A stretch of 64,000 bases of DNA, taken from the NCBI RefSeq assembly GCF_041146795.1, contig NC_135169.1, positions 11,927,585-11,991,584 of the forward strand, written 5' to 3'. The translations under genes and the position numbers were made by a program. The stretch comes from Maylandia zebra. Taxonomy: Eukaryota > Chordata > Actinopteri > Cichliformes > Cichlidae. The stretch's first letter is position 1, and every line of letters starts with the position of its first letter. Below are positions 57,201-63,384 of the stretch, one piece after another. The notes under the pieces were generated by a model that saw nothing but the letters and a program-made list of their open reading frames with translations, did no database searches and had not been told where the DNA came from.

Positions 57201-59697
57201 TCCTGTTATATTTTAGATGGCCGAGTTTAAACTCCACCAAGACAGCGGTGACACATTAGTGTCCCATTTCACAACCTCGCACTTCCGGCCTTCTCGGTCT
57301 TCGAAGGACCCGGCCCACGTAGACCGCGAAGGCCGGGTCCTCCGAAGGATGCAGCCGACATTTTGGGCTTCTGTCGCTACCCGATCCGTACCGGAAACCC
57401 GATCGGTACCCCGCATGCGCAAATCTTAAGTCACTTCCTCTCTTTGCCAACATTGTGACATTCAATATATTTGAATGATACAGTTAGCGCCCAGTTAGCT
57501 CCTAGCATTTCTCAACAGCTCTGCCTCCTTTTTGACTACTGGGACATTTAAACATACCTCCCTTTACAAACAAATTCATGCTTTTCTCCTCAACAGAGAG
57601 TATTCCCCGATTGAACAACAGCGCTGTAAAATAAGAAGAATGGCGCCTATTTACAGAGTTAATAATACAGACATTGTAATATGTCACGTGAAGATTCATC
57701 AGCCAGATGATTTGTTTACTGACAATTGACAGTGATAGCGGACATCATCATCACTATTCCAATCAATCCTCTCCACACAGACAAGCATAAACACACTCAA
57801 CTATCACTAAATCAAATTTAACACACGTTTGTAATGACACTAATTCAGTTTACAATAGGGTTCATTCGCTTGGTCAGCAGGTGGCGGTATCCTCGTACAC
57901 TGGGGAGTAAAATGCCATTAAATGAACAGAAGAAGAAGAAAACATCTGCACATGAGTGGTACGGATCGGGTAGACCCGATTTGTACGGTCCGATCTTGTG
58001 GAGTCCTGATCCTTTTTTTCCCCATTTTTGTCTACATTATATTGAAATGTTTCATTACTGCAAACATTTTAAGAGGTACTTATTATTGTTAACATCTTAA
58101 CAGATACTCTGACCTATAACTATCGTAAAATGCCTGAAGTAGTGGCCTTTCGCACATGCGTGGTACCAATCGGGTTTCCGGTACGGATCGGGTAGTGACA
58201 GACTTCTCCGAATGCAGCCGACAAATGCATCCTCCTTTTCCCCAAATTTGAAGGATGGGTCGGGTGTGTCCTTCGTGGCCCACCATATCCCAGAATTCCT
58301 AGCGCGGCCCAGCCAAACTCCAGCTTCCGGCAATGGTGGCCGCTACTAACTTTTAAAATTACTGTTATTAATTTTTCTGGGTCACAAAATAAACTTTTAA
58401 CATATGAGAATGTGGGTGTTTAAACTTCAAATATCTGCTCGGTTTATCAAGATATCGCATATTTGCAAAAGTGCGTCGACGTTTTCGGAGACATCTGTTA
58501 TCCACTGAAGCCGCCGAGAACGGCACAACTCCTGGCACATCATTTTCAGATCACCGCGGATTTTCGCTACTCAGGTTAAATGTAATATATAAGTCACTTA
58601 GATAACCTAAAAATGTTATTGTTTGGCTTTTTTCAGTGTTTTATTTGTTCCTGAGTAAATCAGTTTGGCTGAGATTAAAGTTATTAGATTAGATTAGATA
58701 AAATGAGGGTGGGTTCCTCCTTGGTTTTCCCACAGCTAAATAAGCGTCAAACAGAAAACTGATTAAACAGAAGTGTGAGATGGTTGAGAATTTACGCCAG
58801 TGTCCTGTTATATTTTAGATAGCAAGGAGCAGACGGCTGAGTTTATTAAACTCCACCAAGACAGCAGTGATGCTAATCAGAAGGCTAGACTGTCCAGTTT
58901 CACAGCCGGTTACTTCCGGCCTACCCGACCTTCTGAGGACCTGGCCCACGTAGACCGCAGGAGGATGCAGCCCATGAATTTGGACACACTTTATATAATC
59001 CAGCAAACAATTCAACAGCATACTTCAGTGAGATAATCTGCACTACACACACTGTTGATATTTTCAGATCAGATAAACATGAAAAGAAAATCCACATGTA
59101 TGAAGCCACAGCTCTTCAGTAAATATACAGTTTGTATCGTGGGTGTGTGCTTGAGTGCTCACACACTTAACATGGTTATATTAACATTTTAACCAATAAT
59201 CTCAATGAAATGTTTGGTTTATGATATAAAAATATAACACAGAGGACGTCATTTAGAGCAACACAGGAGAAGCTAAATACTAGTTAAGATCAACACACAT
59301 GATAAATGGAAGAAAAAACAATTTCTCACCTTCAGTGTTTCCATGTCTGACTGTACTGAGCACTAAAATAATGAATGAAACATCATCAGACATTATACAA
59401 CTGACAAAATCACAATAAATATATAAACTGAGGTTTTTTAAAGGTAAATCTTCAGATGGCACAGTTATTGCTCATTATCAAATTTATGTGTTTCTATTAG
59501 CTGTCAAACAGGCTGGAAACATGAAAAAAAACATCTTGTCTGCTGTGTTGAAGCTGTCAGGTAAACAGGTTAAAGCAGAGATACACTGTAATTGTCACCA
59601 GTGAGAAACATTTTCCTTCATCGCTGCCATTCAAACAGTAAAGGTGTGTATTGTACTCACAGATTGACCCCAGCAAACAGAGCAAAGAGTGCCCCAT
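32470..59697 (-). CDS. Fc-receptor-like / leukocyte immune-type receptor with inhibitory-type tail (complete gene)
   Basis: Ten coding exons, all with GT-AG borders and phase 1: 59661-59697, 59330-59362, 53850-54122, 42890-43153, 42489-42767, 35921-36181, 34112-34231, 33727-33777, 32678-32743, 32470-32546. Total 1461 bases, 486 residues, no stop. Order: split signal peptide (MGHSLLCLLGSILL), four Ig domains each with a Cys pair, one membrane span, and a 70-residue tail with tyrosine motifs CVYETV, GDYTNV and SDYNNV. The last fits the ITIM consensus S-x-Y-x-x-V; the latter two also carry YxN Grb2-type sites. A type I surface receptor of myeloid or lymphoid cells that would recruit SH2 phosphatases is the expected role (family knowledge); ligand unknown. 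The 27-kb span reflects transposon-filled introns. AATAAA signals near 32180 and 32160 (minus) set the 3' end. It could alternatively be two genes' exons, but shared phases and one start and one tail favour one. Confidence 0.8.
32678..32743 (-). CDS. Fc-receptor-like gene, exon 9 (tail)
   Basis: 22 codons, PAEGDYTNVTSVIQLEV, with YTNV, a YxN Grb2-type site. Confidence 0.75.
32777..33658 (+). mobile_element. PiggyBac-like MITE, copy 1
   Basis: Flanked by TTAA (32773-32776 and 33659-33662); ends CCCTTTAAGACC and GGCTCTAAAGGG. It sits in an intron between tail exons of the receptor gene. Copies 2 and 3 lie at 45116 and 44758. Confidence 0.8.
33727..33777 (-). CDS. Fc-receptor-like gene, exon 8 (tail)
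   Basis: 17 codons, DRCVYETVRRCENTEN, with an ITIM-like tyrosine (CVYETV; Cys at the minus-2 position is not canonical). Confidence 0.75.
34112..34231 (-). CDS. Fc-receptor-like gene, exon 7 (transmembrane)
   Basis: Stalk TESGADSSSS then span VWLTVRLVCGVSLIIILMLL and a basic stop-transfer YRCK. It has one Arg near the outer third of the span (TVRLV); a charged residue there could contact an adaptor, but that is speculative. Confidence 0.85.
34380..35398 (+). mobile_element. hAT MITE in receptor intron
   Basis: Perfect 8-bp duplication CTCCCCAC (34372-34379 and 35399-35406). Termini CAGAGATGGGCAGTAACG and the complement of CAGTGTTGGTCAAGTTAC. Subterminal TTACT/AGTAA repeats abound. Fragments of the family occur at 12560 and at the right window edge. 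Confidence 0.9.
35407..35914. other. Receptor intron, no feature
   Basis: Single-copy-looking AT-rich intron DNA between the hAT MITE and exon 6. Confidence 0.4.
35921..36181 (-). CDS. Fc-receptor-like gene, exon 6 (Ig domain 4)
   Basis: Reads AVPVGGSVILTCSVNPSSSS, GWKYYWYRDD, EGLYRCRGGRGNPVYYTED; 87 codons. Paralogue of exon 4. Confidence 0.85.
36595..36650. repeat. Imperfect (GT)n microsatellite
   Basis: GT repeats interrupted by CTATGTCAGTTAC and TAT. Confidence 0.8.
36651..37180. other. Unassigned segment, possible old repeat with open minus frame
   Basis: Minus strand 36976-36695 is open (VQNPTRLVEMIDNGQAVSTQ...); no family recognised. It may be a fragment of a repeat or retroelement protein. 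Confidence 0.3.
37181..37320 (+). mobile_element. Penelope-like element terminal fragment
   Basis: GAAGAAGCTTCTCGGATGAG, GGTGAAACGTCTTCAAG and AAGAAGTCCAGACGCTTTTC are the inverse complement of 49590-49680, next to a Penelope C-terminus there. The GGATGAG...GAAAC...GTC spacing recalls a hammerhead ribozyme core. Confidence 0.55.
37496..37977 (+). repeat. Intron segment duplicated at 41986-42468
   Basis: About 480 bases collinear with 41986-42468, including an (ATT)n tract, AGGTGATGGAGCAGCAGG and TTGTCTGACTAACAATGTAA. In the other copy the segment abuts Ig exon 5; here that neighbour is replaced by a LINE end. Confidence 0.85.
37979..38575 (+). mobile_element. LINE 3' end, 5'-truncated
   Basis: Encodes HPARHLFHLLPSGRRYRSIQ then ARTSRLANSLYPQAVRLLNS, the C-terminus of a common fish LINE polyprotein, then a 3' tail ending GACAATGACAATAAATAC. 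The 5' junction is abrupt at 37979. Confidence 0.8.
38584..38795 (+). repeat. LTR-like 3' portion (possible)
   Basis: A TATAAATA box (about 38635), an ATTAAA signal (about 38718) and an end TTAACATTTGGGG imitate the promoter-to-end layout of an LTR and match the end at 39571-39585. Ownership is uncertain. Confidence 0.3.
38796..39577 (+). mobile_element. Retrovirus-like LTR, 3' part (start uncertain)
   Basis: Contains a poly-A signal region (GAAAATAAAATATAATAAAT, 39389-39408) and ends in CA at 39576-39577, directly followed by TT and a primer-binding site, the arrangement of a 5' LTR. The left limit is unknown and T/C-rich and poly-T tracts lie inside. Old copy, annotated as a relic only. 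Confidence 0.5.
39580..39595 (+). promoter_or_regulatory. Primer-binding site, proline-tRNA type
   Basis: TGGGGGCTTCGTCCGG matches the primer site known for tRNA-Pro-primed retroviruses except for one inserted T. Preceded by CATT, as in gammaretroviral leaders. Confidence 0.65.
39696..39709 (+). promoter_or_regulatory. Leader palindrome (dimerisation-type)
   Basis: ATAAGCCGGCTTAT is a perfect 14-bp palindrome about 100 bases after the primer site, where retroviral genomic RNAs often carry a dimer initiation palindrome. Confidence 0.5.
39711..39720 (+). promoter_or_regulatory. Leader splice donor
   Basis: CAAAG|GTAAG, a near-consensus donor just after the palindrome; position fits a retroviral major donor. 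Confidence 0.4.
39851..40288 (+). repeat. Array of nine TTGGA-loop mini-hairpins in the retroviral-type leader
   Basis: Hairpins at 39851-39865, 39880-39892, 39906-39918, 39923-39937, 40001-40011, 40206-40220, 40221-40239, 40261-40273 and 40274-40288. All have loop TTGGA; stems differ but pair (AGCAG/CTGCT, ACGG/CCGT, AGTGG/CCACT, TTACCGT/ACGGTAA, AAGG/CCTT, GGGTG/CACTC). A tenth, GGGG-TGGAG-CCCC, is at 39976-39988. See findings. Confidence 0.85.
40289..41260. repeat. Repeat-derived DNA, no gene
   Basis: After the hairpins the retroelement is lost: a short frame starting ATGAGGCCAGAAACTG (about 40314) closes at once. 40600-40760 contains CGTTTTCGGTGATTCGAAAC and GTGTGGATGAAACAGC, and 40920-40975 GTTTGGGAACCACTGG, phrases from dispersed fish repeats. 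No intact element is delimited. Confidence 0.4.
41266..41304. repeat. (CT)n/(CA)n microsatellite
   Basis: CTCTCTCTCTCGCTCTTGC then CTCTCTCTCACACACACACAC. Confidence 0.9.
41712..41968 (+). repeat. Possible solo LTR or promoter fragment
   Basis: TGTGACAGCC start, GAGTATAAATAAGG TATA box at about 41828, and a CTCCTCACA end. No convincing flanking duplication, so low confidence. Confidence 0.25.
41986..42468 (+). repeat. Intron segment duplicated at 37496-37977
   Basis: See the partner copy; includes an (ATT)n tract at 42207-42247. Lies immediately left of Ig exon 5. Confidence 0.85.
42489..42767 (-). CDS. Fc-receptor-like gene, exon 5 (Ig domain 3)
   Basis: Reads QQPNWPQIFRGETITLTCEV, WEYEWRGPR and SGDYMCKSRRR; 93 codons. 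A PNWPQIFRGETITLTC start is typical of the second domain type in these receptors. Only 122 bases separate it from exon 4. Confidence 0.85.
42890..43153 (-). CDS. Fc-receptor-like gene, exon 4 (Ig domain 2)
   Basis: Reads IPVGGSVTLTCSVQSSDGWK, YEWFRRTQ, QGGIYSCRGTRGNPVYYT; 88 codons. Very similar to exon 6, so the two arose by exon duplication. Confidence 0.85.
43370..43610 (+). pseudogene. hAT transposase C-terminal fragment
   Basis: Reads LPGAFLTSPFPPVPCERVFS then KAGKII and, after a shift, KLKSSTEEKFFLNKNG. PCERVFSKAG is the dimerisation-domain signature of hAT transposases. Isolated remnant in a receptor intron. Confidence 0.8.
43652..43876 (+). repeat. tRNA-derived SINE
   Basis: GGGGCGATCGTGGCTCAAG head, CGTTTCGAGCCC B box, CTTAGGGACTAGTAAAGCGC and ATACAGGCCATTTACCATT tail. 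Contains an internal deletion relative to the copy at 47543. Confidence 0.85.
43880..44750. other. Receptor intron, no feature
   Basis: AT-rich; the frame at 44519-44809 shows no recognised domain and runs into a PiggyBac end. Confidence 0.35.
44758..44894 (+). mobile_element. PiggyBac-like MITE, copy 3 (one end only)
   Basis: TTAA at 44754-44757 then CCCTTTAAAGCC, collinear with the start of copy 2 (45116) up to GAGTTGTACTTACATCT, then lost. Confidence 0.75.
45052..45108 (-). mobile_element. Penelope-like fragment
   Basis: GAGGATCATCAGGGGTCC and CCCTCTGTGGGGGGAAACTCC mirror 49700-49760 in the opposite orientation. Confidence 0.5.
45116..46412 (-). mobile_element. PiggyBac-like MITE, copy 2 (with internal extra DNA)
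   Basis: TTAA at 45112-45115 and 46413-46416; ends CCCTTTAGAGCC and GGTCTTAAAGGG. Inverted relative to copy 1 and about 415 bases longer, mainly from about 45660-46030. Confidence 0.8.
46850..47110. repeat. Degenerate AT-rich tandem motif
   Basis: ATTTCAAAATCC / TTTTGAATTCCAA-like phrases recur five or so times with variable spacing, followed by two GCTG(C/T)TGGATTA units. No gene. Confidence 0.4.
47543..47864 (-). repeat. tRNA-derived SINE
   Basis: Full-length minus-strand copy: tail AATGGTAAATGGCCAGTATT on the left, B box complement GGGCTCGAACCGG and head GAGCCACGATCGCCCC on the right. Confidence 0.85.
47893..48257 (+). mobile_element. Tc1/mariner-superfamily (pogo/Tigger-like) MITE
   Basis: TA duplications at 47891-47892 and 48258-48259. 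Ends CAGTGGAACCCCGACTTAC and the complement of CAATGGAACCCTGACTTACG. 365 bases, non-coding. Confidence 0.85.
48258..49080. repeat. hAT-family-related repeat DNA
   Basis: 48735-48880 contains CTTTCTGGGTCACAAAATAA, ATATCTGCATGATTTATCAA and GTTTTCGGAGATGGCTCTTT, shared with 50630-50760, 56730-56860 and 58370-58500. No complete ends. Confidence 0.5.
49585..49990 (-). mobile_element. Penelope-like retroelement 3' end
   Basis: Minus strand reads VKEAIYVHCE, a stop, then PSLNRGGGLRHQLSAIYNPV and LSSLPRRLN, the tail after the GIY-YIG endonuclease of Penelope elements, followed by an untranslated tail down to 49585. The in-frame stop marks a dead copy. Confidence 0.7.
50327..51357 (+). mobile_element. 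hAT MITE, complete
   Basis: Perfect 8-bp duplication GTTATCAT (50319-50326 and 51358-51365). Ends TAGGGCTGCCACAATTAGTC and the complement of TAGGGCTGCCACTAACGATT. Inserted in the broken MADF gene. Confidence 0.92.
51880..52650. other. 3' DNA of the MADF gene, no further gene
   Basis: AATAAA near 52057. AT-rich; the plus frame at 52284-52511 shows no domain. Confidence 0.35.
52690..52975 (-). repeat. Two imperfect ~147-bp tandem units
   Basis: CATACCACAGTTTGATATCA / CATACCACAGTTTGCTATCA, with GAG(T)ATCACTA and AACA(T/C)CGA(G/C) in the same order. Also visible as a repeated CLLI(A/S)NCGM phrase in the minus frame. Confidence 0.65.
53018..53256 (-). pseudogene. PIF/Harbinger transposase, first exon with internal deletion
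   Basis: ATG at 53256: MAAVDLAFEERVSLVYLLWR, then RPRRTWVH, EFHHLLKELRLDDGCFQRYY and RRAIPPAERLSIWLR before a GTTAGT donor. The join QRYYRRAIPPAERL lacks the segment that normally separates these motifs, so part of the N-terminal domain is deleted. The catalytic exons are absent. Confidence 0.75.
53406..53845. other. Receptor intron 3, no feature
   Basis: Includes a short (TAA)n at about 53452. No gene. Confidence 0.35.
53850..54122 (-). CDS. Fc-receptor-like gene, exon 3 (Ig domain 1)
   Basis: Reads LTIPAGGSVTLTCDV, EYEWFRE, and SDAGTYTCRG; 91 codons. Acceptor TTACAG, donor GTGAGT. The first C is in the B strand and the second in the Y-x-C F strand of a C2-type domain. Confidence 0.85.
54454..55904 (-). 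mobile_element. THAP-gene-bearing inverted-repeat element (P-like)
   Basis: Ends ATAGAGATTGACAG on the left and the complement of ATAGAGATTGAAAA on the right, both followed inward by ATTGTGGG(T/A)ACGAGTGGCAA. It carries a small THAP gene; no transposase catalytic domain is seen. Target duplication not found, as another repeat abuts on the right. Confidence 0.65.
55192..55762 (-). CDS. Small THAP-domain protein
   Basis: Exons 55522-55762 and 55192-55364 join in phase 1 to give about 137 residues ending in TGA. The N terminus is a full THAP (C2CH zinc) DNA-binding domain: CCIINC near residue 5, the conserved W in MVWIAAIRRPNI, TPAHMLVCSEHF for the last Cys and His. The second exon reads GKPAYKMQECDPDWAPSINL. 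DPDWAPSLNLGH-type phrases follow THAP domains in fish P-element-like genes (memory). It has DNA-binding but no nuclease part; it could act as a repressor of a related transposon or be a simple relic. Frame is intact. The DNA-binding loop AVPxxxF motif is not seen in canonical form. Confidence 0.65.
55905..56004. repeat. Fragment of a GGCTGCATCC-type repeat end
   Basis: GTGTCCAAATTCATGGGCTG, CATTTGTAGACCGATTACGT; related phrases occur inverted at 27010-27075 and 56590-56665. Confidence 0.45.
56005..56713. mobile_element. Inverted-repeat DNA element (GGCTGTATCCCAATTCAGGG ends)
   Basis: Left GGCTGTATCCCAATTCAGGG + TCTGCAGCCTTAAAG, right exact inverse complement, about 35 paired bases. Interior non-coding. 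Target duplication unclear. Confidence 0.75.
56714..57371. repeat. hAT-family-related repeat DNA
   Basis: Same interior phrases as 48735-48880 and 50630-50900 (GGTTAAACATGATATATAAG, GTGTCCTGTTATATTTTAGA). Confidence 0.5.
57372..58200. mobile_element. Inverted-repeat DNA element (TGTCGCTACCCGATCCGTAC ends)
   Basis: Left TGTCGCTACCCGATCCGTAC + CGGAAACCCGATCGGTACC, right TGTCACTACCCGATCCGTAC in inverse complement; about 50 bases pair with few mismatches. CTTC lies on both sides. Non-coding. Confidence 0.75.
58201..59320. repeat. hAT-family-related repeat DNA and receptor intron 2
   Basis: 58240-58900 repeats the phrases of 26440-26990 and 50620-51110 (GGTCACAAAATAAACTTTTA, GTTATTGTTTGGCTTTTTTC, GATAGCAAGGAGCAGACGGC). 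No gene. Confidence 0.5.
59330..59362 (-). CDS. Fc-receptor-like gene, exon 2 (signal peptide part 2)
   Basis: A 33-base mini-exon, TTTTAG acceptor and GTGAG donor, reading LLSTVRHGNTE in frame. A tiny second signal exon is a hallmark of Fc-receptor-family genes. Confidence 0.7.
59661..59697 (-). CDS. Fc-receptor-like gene, exon 1 (signal peptide part 1)
   Basis: ATG at 59697, MGHSLLCLLGSI, donor GTGAGT. Same length and phase as the paralogue exon at 2774-2810. Confidence 0.8.
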
Positions 59698-59810
59698 CCT
59701 CACGTCCAGCCCTGCACGCTGATCTGCATCTAATCTCAAAGTGTTCGACTTTGCATTGATAATAAATGCAGAACAAAGAGAAGCTGCACTTAATGTACAT
59801 AAGACCAGAG

Positions 59811-59816
59811 TTTATA
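59811..59816 (-). promoter_or_regulatory. TATA-like box of the Fc-receptor-like gene
   Basis: TATAAA on the minus strand about 115 bases upstream of the start codon; not conserved in paralogue A. Confidence 0.35.
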
Positions 59817-59865
59817 TTCAGCTCCTCCTTCTGTCACCTCTCTGTGCTTCCTTCCTTTAACACCA

Positions 59866-59939
59866 ACCTCAAACAGCTCCTGTAGCTTTGGCCACAGCAG
59901 TTGTGTGACGTGTTCACATTTCCTGTCCACTGCAAACAT
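59866..59939 (-). promoter_or_regulatory. Conserved promoter block of the Fc-receptor-like gene
   Basis: Nearly identical to 2966-3039, 170-240 bases upstream of the start codon. ETS-like CAGGAAAT, CRE-like ACGTCA, Myb-like CAACTG and RUNX-like TGTGG on the minus strand. Confidence 0.6.
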
Positions 59940-60094
59940 TTAAGCTTCTTTCCTGTTTTGTGTTCCTACCTTTCTCTGTGATATACAAAGGTGCTCTGCT
60001 GCTTAGTTAGTGACACACTTTGCAGGTCATAATTTTGTCTTTGTTGTCGTGTCCTGTGGATCCTGCTGGAGTTTTCTTCTTCTAAATAAATAAT

Positions 60095-60410
60095 AAATAA
60101 ATACATTTTTATTTATATAGCACCTTTCAAGACATAGTCACAAAGTGCTGCACATAAGATTACAAGTCATAAAAAGATTTAAAAAGAGAAAATAAAACAG
60201 GCAAAAAATTAACCAAAAGCAGTTTTAAAAAGGTGAGTTTTGAGTTGTTTTTTAAAAACAGCTACTGAGTCCACAGTTCTTAATGCTTGGGGGAGAGAGT
60301 TCCACAGTCTAGGGGCCACAGTGGCAAAAGCTCTATCCCCCTTAGTCCTCCTCTTAGTATTTTTTATAGCAAGTAAGCCCTGATCAGATGACTGGGAGTC
60401 ATCGTTTCAG
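60095..60410 (+). repeat. Dispersed fish repeat (TTTATATAGCACCTTTCAAG type)
   Basis: Same family as 11845-12365; TTTATATAGCACCTTTCAAG, CAAAGTGCTGCACATAAGA, AGAGAGTTCCACAGTC. Confidence 0.65.
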
Positions 60411-60419
60411 CAAGTGTTT

Positions 60420-60975
60420 TGGTGTATTCATTATTATTCATGGTGTCATAGATTGACCAGATTGGAGCTTCTGACTTGTGGTTGAAAAAGTTGTTCTGTA
60501 CCTCCAGACCTCCTTTTTTATTTTCATTTGACCACAGATCTTCTCCATCGTTATGAATCTGTTGTAATCCTTGTATTGTTTATTGGAGGAACATTGTTGA
60601 AGTTCATGCTCCACACTTTTAGCTCAAATATCATCAAGCAGTATTACAGTCACAGTGTTTCTTTAAGCTCAGCACAGATCTGTGAATGTTCTCACGATGT
60701 GCTGAAATTCTACTTTTAAGCTTTGTTGTGACCCCAAACACAGGAAGTGACTCACCGTGTAGTTCTTCTAAAGACGTGTGTGAAGTAAAATGAGAACATT
60801 TGAATTCATAGTAAAGTTTATGATTTGATCAAAGAAAAACACTAACACTCATCTGAAGACAGCTTGATAATCTCACTCAATATTTAACAACAATACAGAA
60901 AACAAACAGATTGCAAATAAAGATGAAACACTGTAATAACAACAGGTGTCCAGAAAACTCAATGCAACGTAGTGC
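60420..60975. other. No gene recognised
   Basis: AT-rich; a 63-residue frame at 60528 has no domain. Confidence 0.3.
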
Positions 60976-60977
60976 AT

Positions 60978-61004
60978 ATGTGTGTGTGTGCATGTGTGTG
61001 TGCG

Positions 61005-61036
<32 letters not shown>
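60978..61036. repeat. Imperfect (GT)n microsatellite
   Basis: GT repeats interrupted by GCA, GCG and TTT. Confidence 0.9.
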
Positions 61037-61039
61037 GTT

Positions 61040-61929
61040 TCCATTTACAAAGTTTTGGACCTATGAAGCATGAGGCTACTTAAAGGTCTGTCAGCAGATC
61101 TGATCCTGAAAGAATAATGAGATGGATGACAGGTAGTGTGATTTCCTCTGTTAATAACGATCTGGTTATGCCAGATCTTTATTTATTCACATTCATTTGT
61201 TCTAAACACACCATAAATACATCACAGTCTGAGAGTCTCACATTTCACATTCCAATCAGAATCATACGGAATATTAAAAAAATCCATACAGCCATATCTA
61301 ATGTTATTTGTGCACGAATTAATTAAATGTAACGCTGTCACCAAGCATATTATGTTACTCAGAAATAATAATTACACTCTTGTTTTCCACATAGTTCAAC
61401 AGAACAAACATTCCTGACAAACTAAGGCCGTATGTAGTGGAAAACTTCACACAAACAAAGCAGAGCTAACAGGATTAATACGACAATCACTTCAGAGGCA
61501 CTCAAAATAGTCTCTTTAAACTCAAATGTTAAGGCAGTGTTGTATAATTGTTACAAAAAGGAGCTTTAAGCTTGGAAAACACACACACAGCTGCTGCAGG
61601 CAGGGCAGGTTCGTGTGGTGAGCTAAGTTAAATCCTACTGTCTCAGCAGCACCATGTTACATTTCGAAGTGCAAAATAAACAAACAAACCAACAAATACA
61701 AATCCCAACAAAAAGTTCTGGTCAGGTTTTAGCTTCACTTGGCATGTCACTCATATGGACCATATATGTGATTTTTTATAACTTCCTAAAATAAAAAAAG
61801 ACCCAAAAATCCAGTAAATAATGAGATAAAGACAGGTAGTGAGTTTTACTCTTTGGCTTCTTCTATGAACTCATTGTTATTTTTATGATTCAGATGAGCT
61901 TGCAGCTATGTCATCATTTCAGTTATACC
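61040..61929. other. No gene recognised
   Basis: AT-rich, apparently single-copy; nothing assignable. Confidence 0.3.
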
Positions 61930-62400
61930 ACAGAGAATTTTTCACACAAGGTTTTCCACCAATTATTTGTCTTTATTGTGAAGTGAACCGTAATGTGAAA
62001 ATAAAGCCAAGGTTCTCATTAAACACACTTAATATGAACTTTATTCAACTTCATACCAAACAATAATACAAACTCAATACAACCAAACAATGGCTGGTGG
62101 TGGTGAAGCCTCTCGTTGAAGTCTGATTGTATTGAAGCTATGAGAAAACAACCCTGATGTTCAGCTGATGTAATACAGCAGTAAACACTCTGTGGACACA
62201 TTAATGGTGTCAGTCACTGTGGTTTCAGGTCTTACTGAATGCAGCATCATGTTTAATGACAAGGATGTTCTGTATGTTTCAGGGTGGGGACAGCTGCTGA
62301 CTAACAAGTCTCTTCCACATGAGCACACGGTGTGGGTCAGTTTCTCATTCAGATCCAAAACTTCATCAGCTACAAAAAGTAAGATGGCGATAACCAGTTT
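61930..62400 (-). other. Segment homologous to 28670-29040: possible receptor 3' exon and UTR
   Basis: Minus frame 62358-62161 ends TVTDTINVSTECLLLYYIS and a stop; the plus-strand copy at 28.7 kb ends TVTETTDVSTEFFLLCYIN at the same point. AATAAAG then ATTGGTGGAAAA follows in both. An upstream coding partner would lie right of 62.4 kb. Confidence 0.4.
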
Positions 62401-62659
62401 GTTCTCAGTTTGGTGCTTTTTCCTTAAACTTCAGTTGTGCAAACACAGCCTTCCTGCTTCATTCTGTCAAACATTTTCTGGAAACATCAAAACCAAAATT
62501 TGCTGTAATATTATGAATACAAACCCAATTTCTTATATTTTTTTAACTTTGTAATACATTTGATTATTTACTTTAGTTTAGTGAGTTACTGTTCGTACTG
62601 TCATGAAACATCTGTAACCACATAATTTCCGCAAGGCGTTCTGATTCTGATTTTCCCTC

Positions 62660-63310
62660 ATTTACAAACCACTGATTATACTTTAGAGTTACCTCTTATA
62701 AGTTATTAATATGGGAAGAGAAACTGGCCTGTTTGGAGTTTCAATAACAAGAAAATCACATCAGCAAGATAGAAATATGGCTAATTTTATTTCATTCACA
62801 CATCTACAGAGAAAGAACCCACACAGCTCTGACACAGATAATTCTAAGAGAATGGATGGGTGGGTGAACAGCTACAACATGTACATACAGAGACTCATAA
62901 AGGCAGCTGCTTTTCAGCATGAGAAACCACCTTTCACAGTTTCTCTTGATGCACACAAACATTGTTTCTCTTTAGTATGTGATCACCACCATGGCTCCAC
63001 TTTTACCTGTTTTCACACAGCGGCATGTATATTTAGATACTACAGTGGGAACTACAGTTTGACTTTTGTGTGCAAGGCACATTTTTATATGTCTGTACTA
63101 TAAAAACAGTAATAATTATCACTGCTACATGTATCTTAGTTCTTTGTTAACTATCTGCTGTGAGCTGATAACATAAAACAAGACATCTGCTAAACAGAAG
63201 ACCTCAGACTGAAACCACAGGCTGCATTTCCTCTTTTCTCTGTGACCTGAACTATCAGCAGACAAAAATAAGCCTGTGGCAGAGCAGACAGTAACCACCA
63301 ACAGTCCTCT
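62660..63310. repeat. Paralogous upstream segment (matches 4840-5360)
   Basis: See 4840-5360. Marks the outer part of the block duplication that made the two receptor genes. Confidence 0.6.
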
Positions 63311-63357
63311 ACACACGTAGATATTACAGCCTGCTCAGAAGAGCAGGATCTATTAAA

Positions 63358-63382
63358 AAGTTTGTTTGTTTGTTTGTTTGTT
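63358..63382. repeat. (GTTT)n microsatellite
   Basis: Six GTTT units. Confidence 0.9.
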
Positions 63383-63384
63383 TC

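Noticed and set aside
57213-57465. Overlapping frames on both strands at 57.2-57.5 kb
   Set aside because: CpG-rich inverted-repeat ends give long frames on both strands by composition; no domain.
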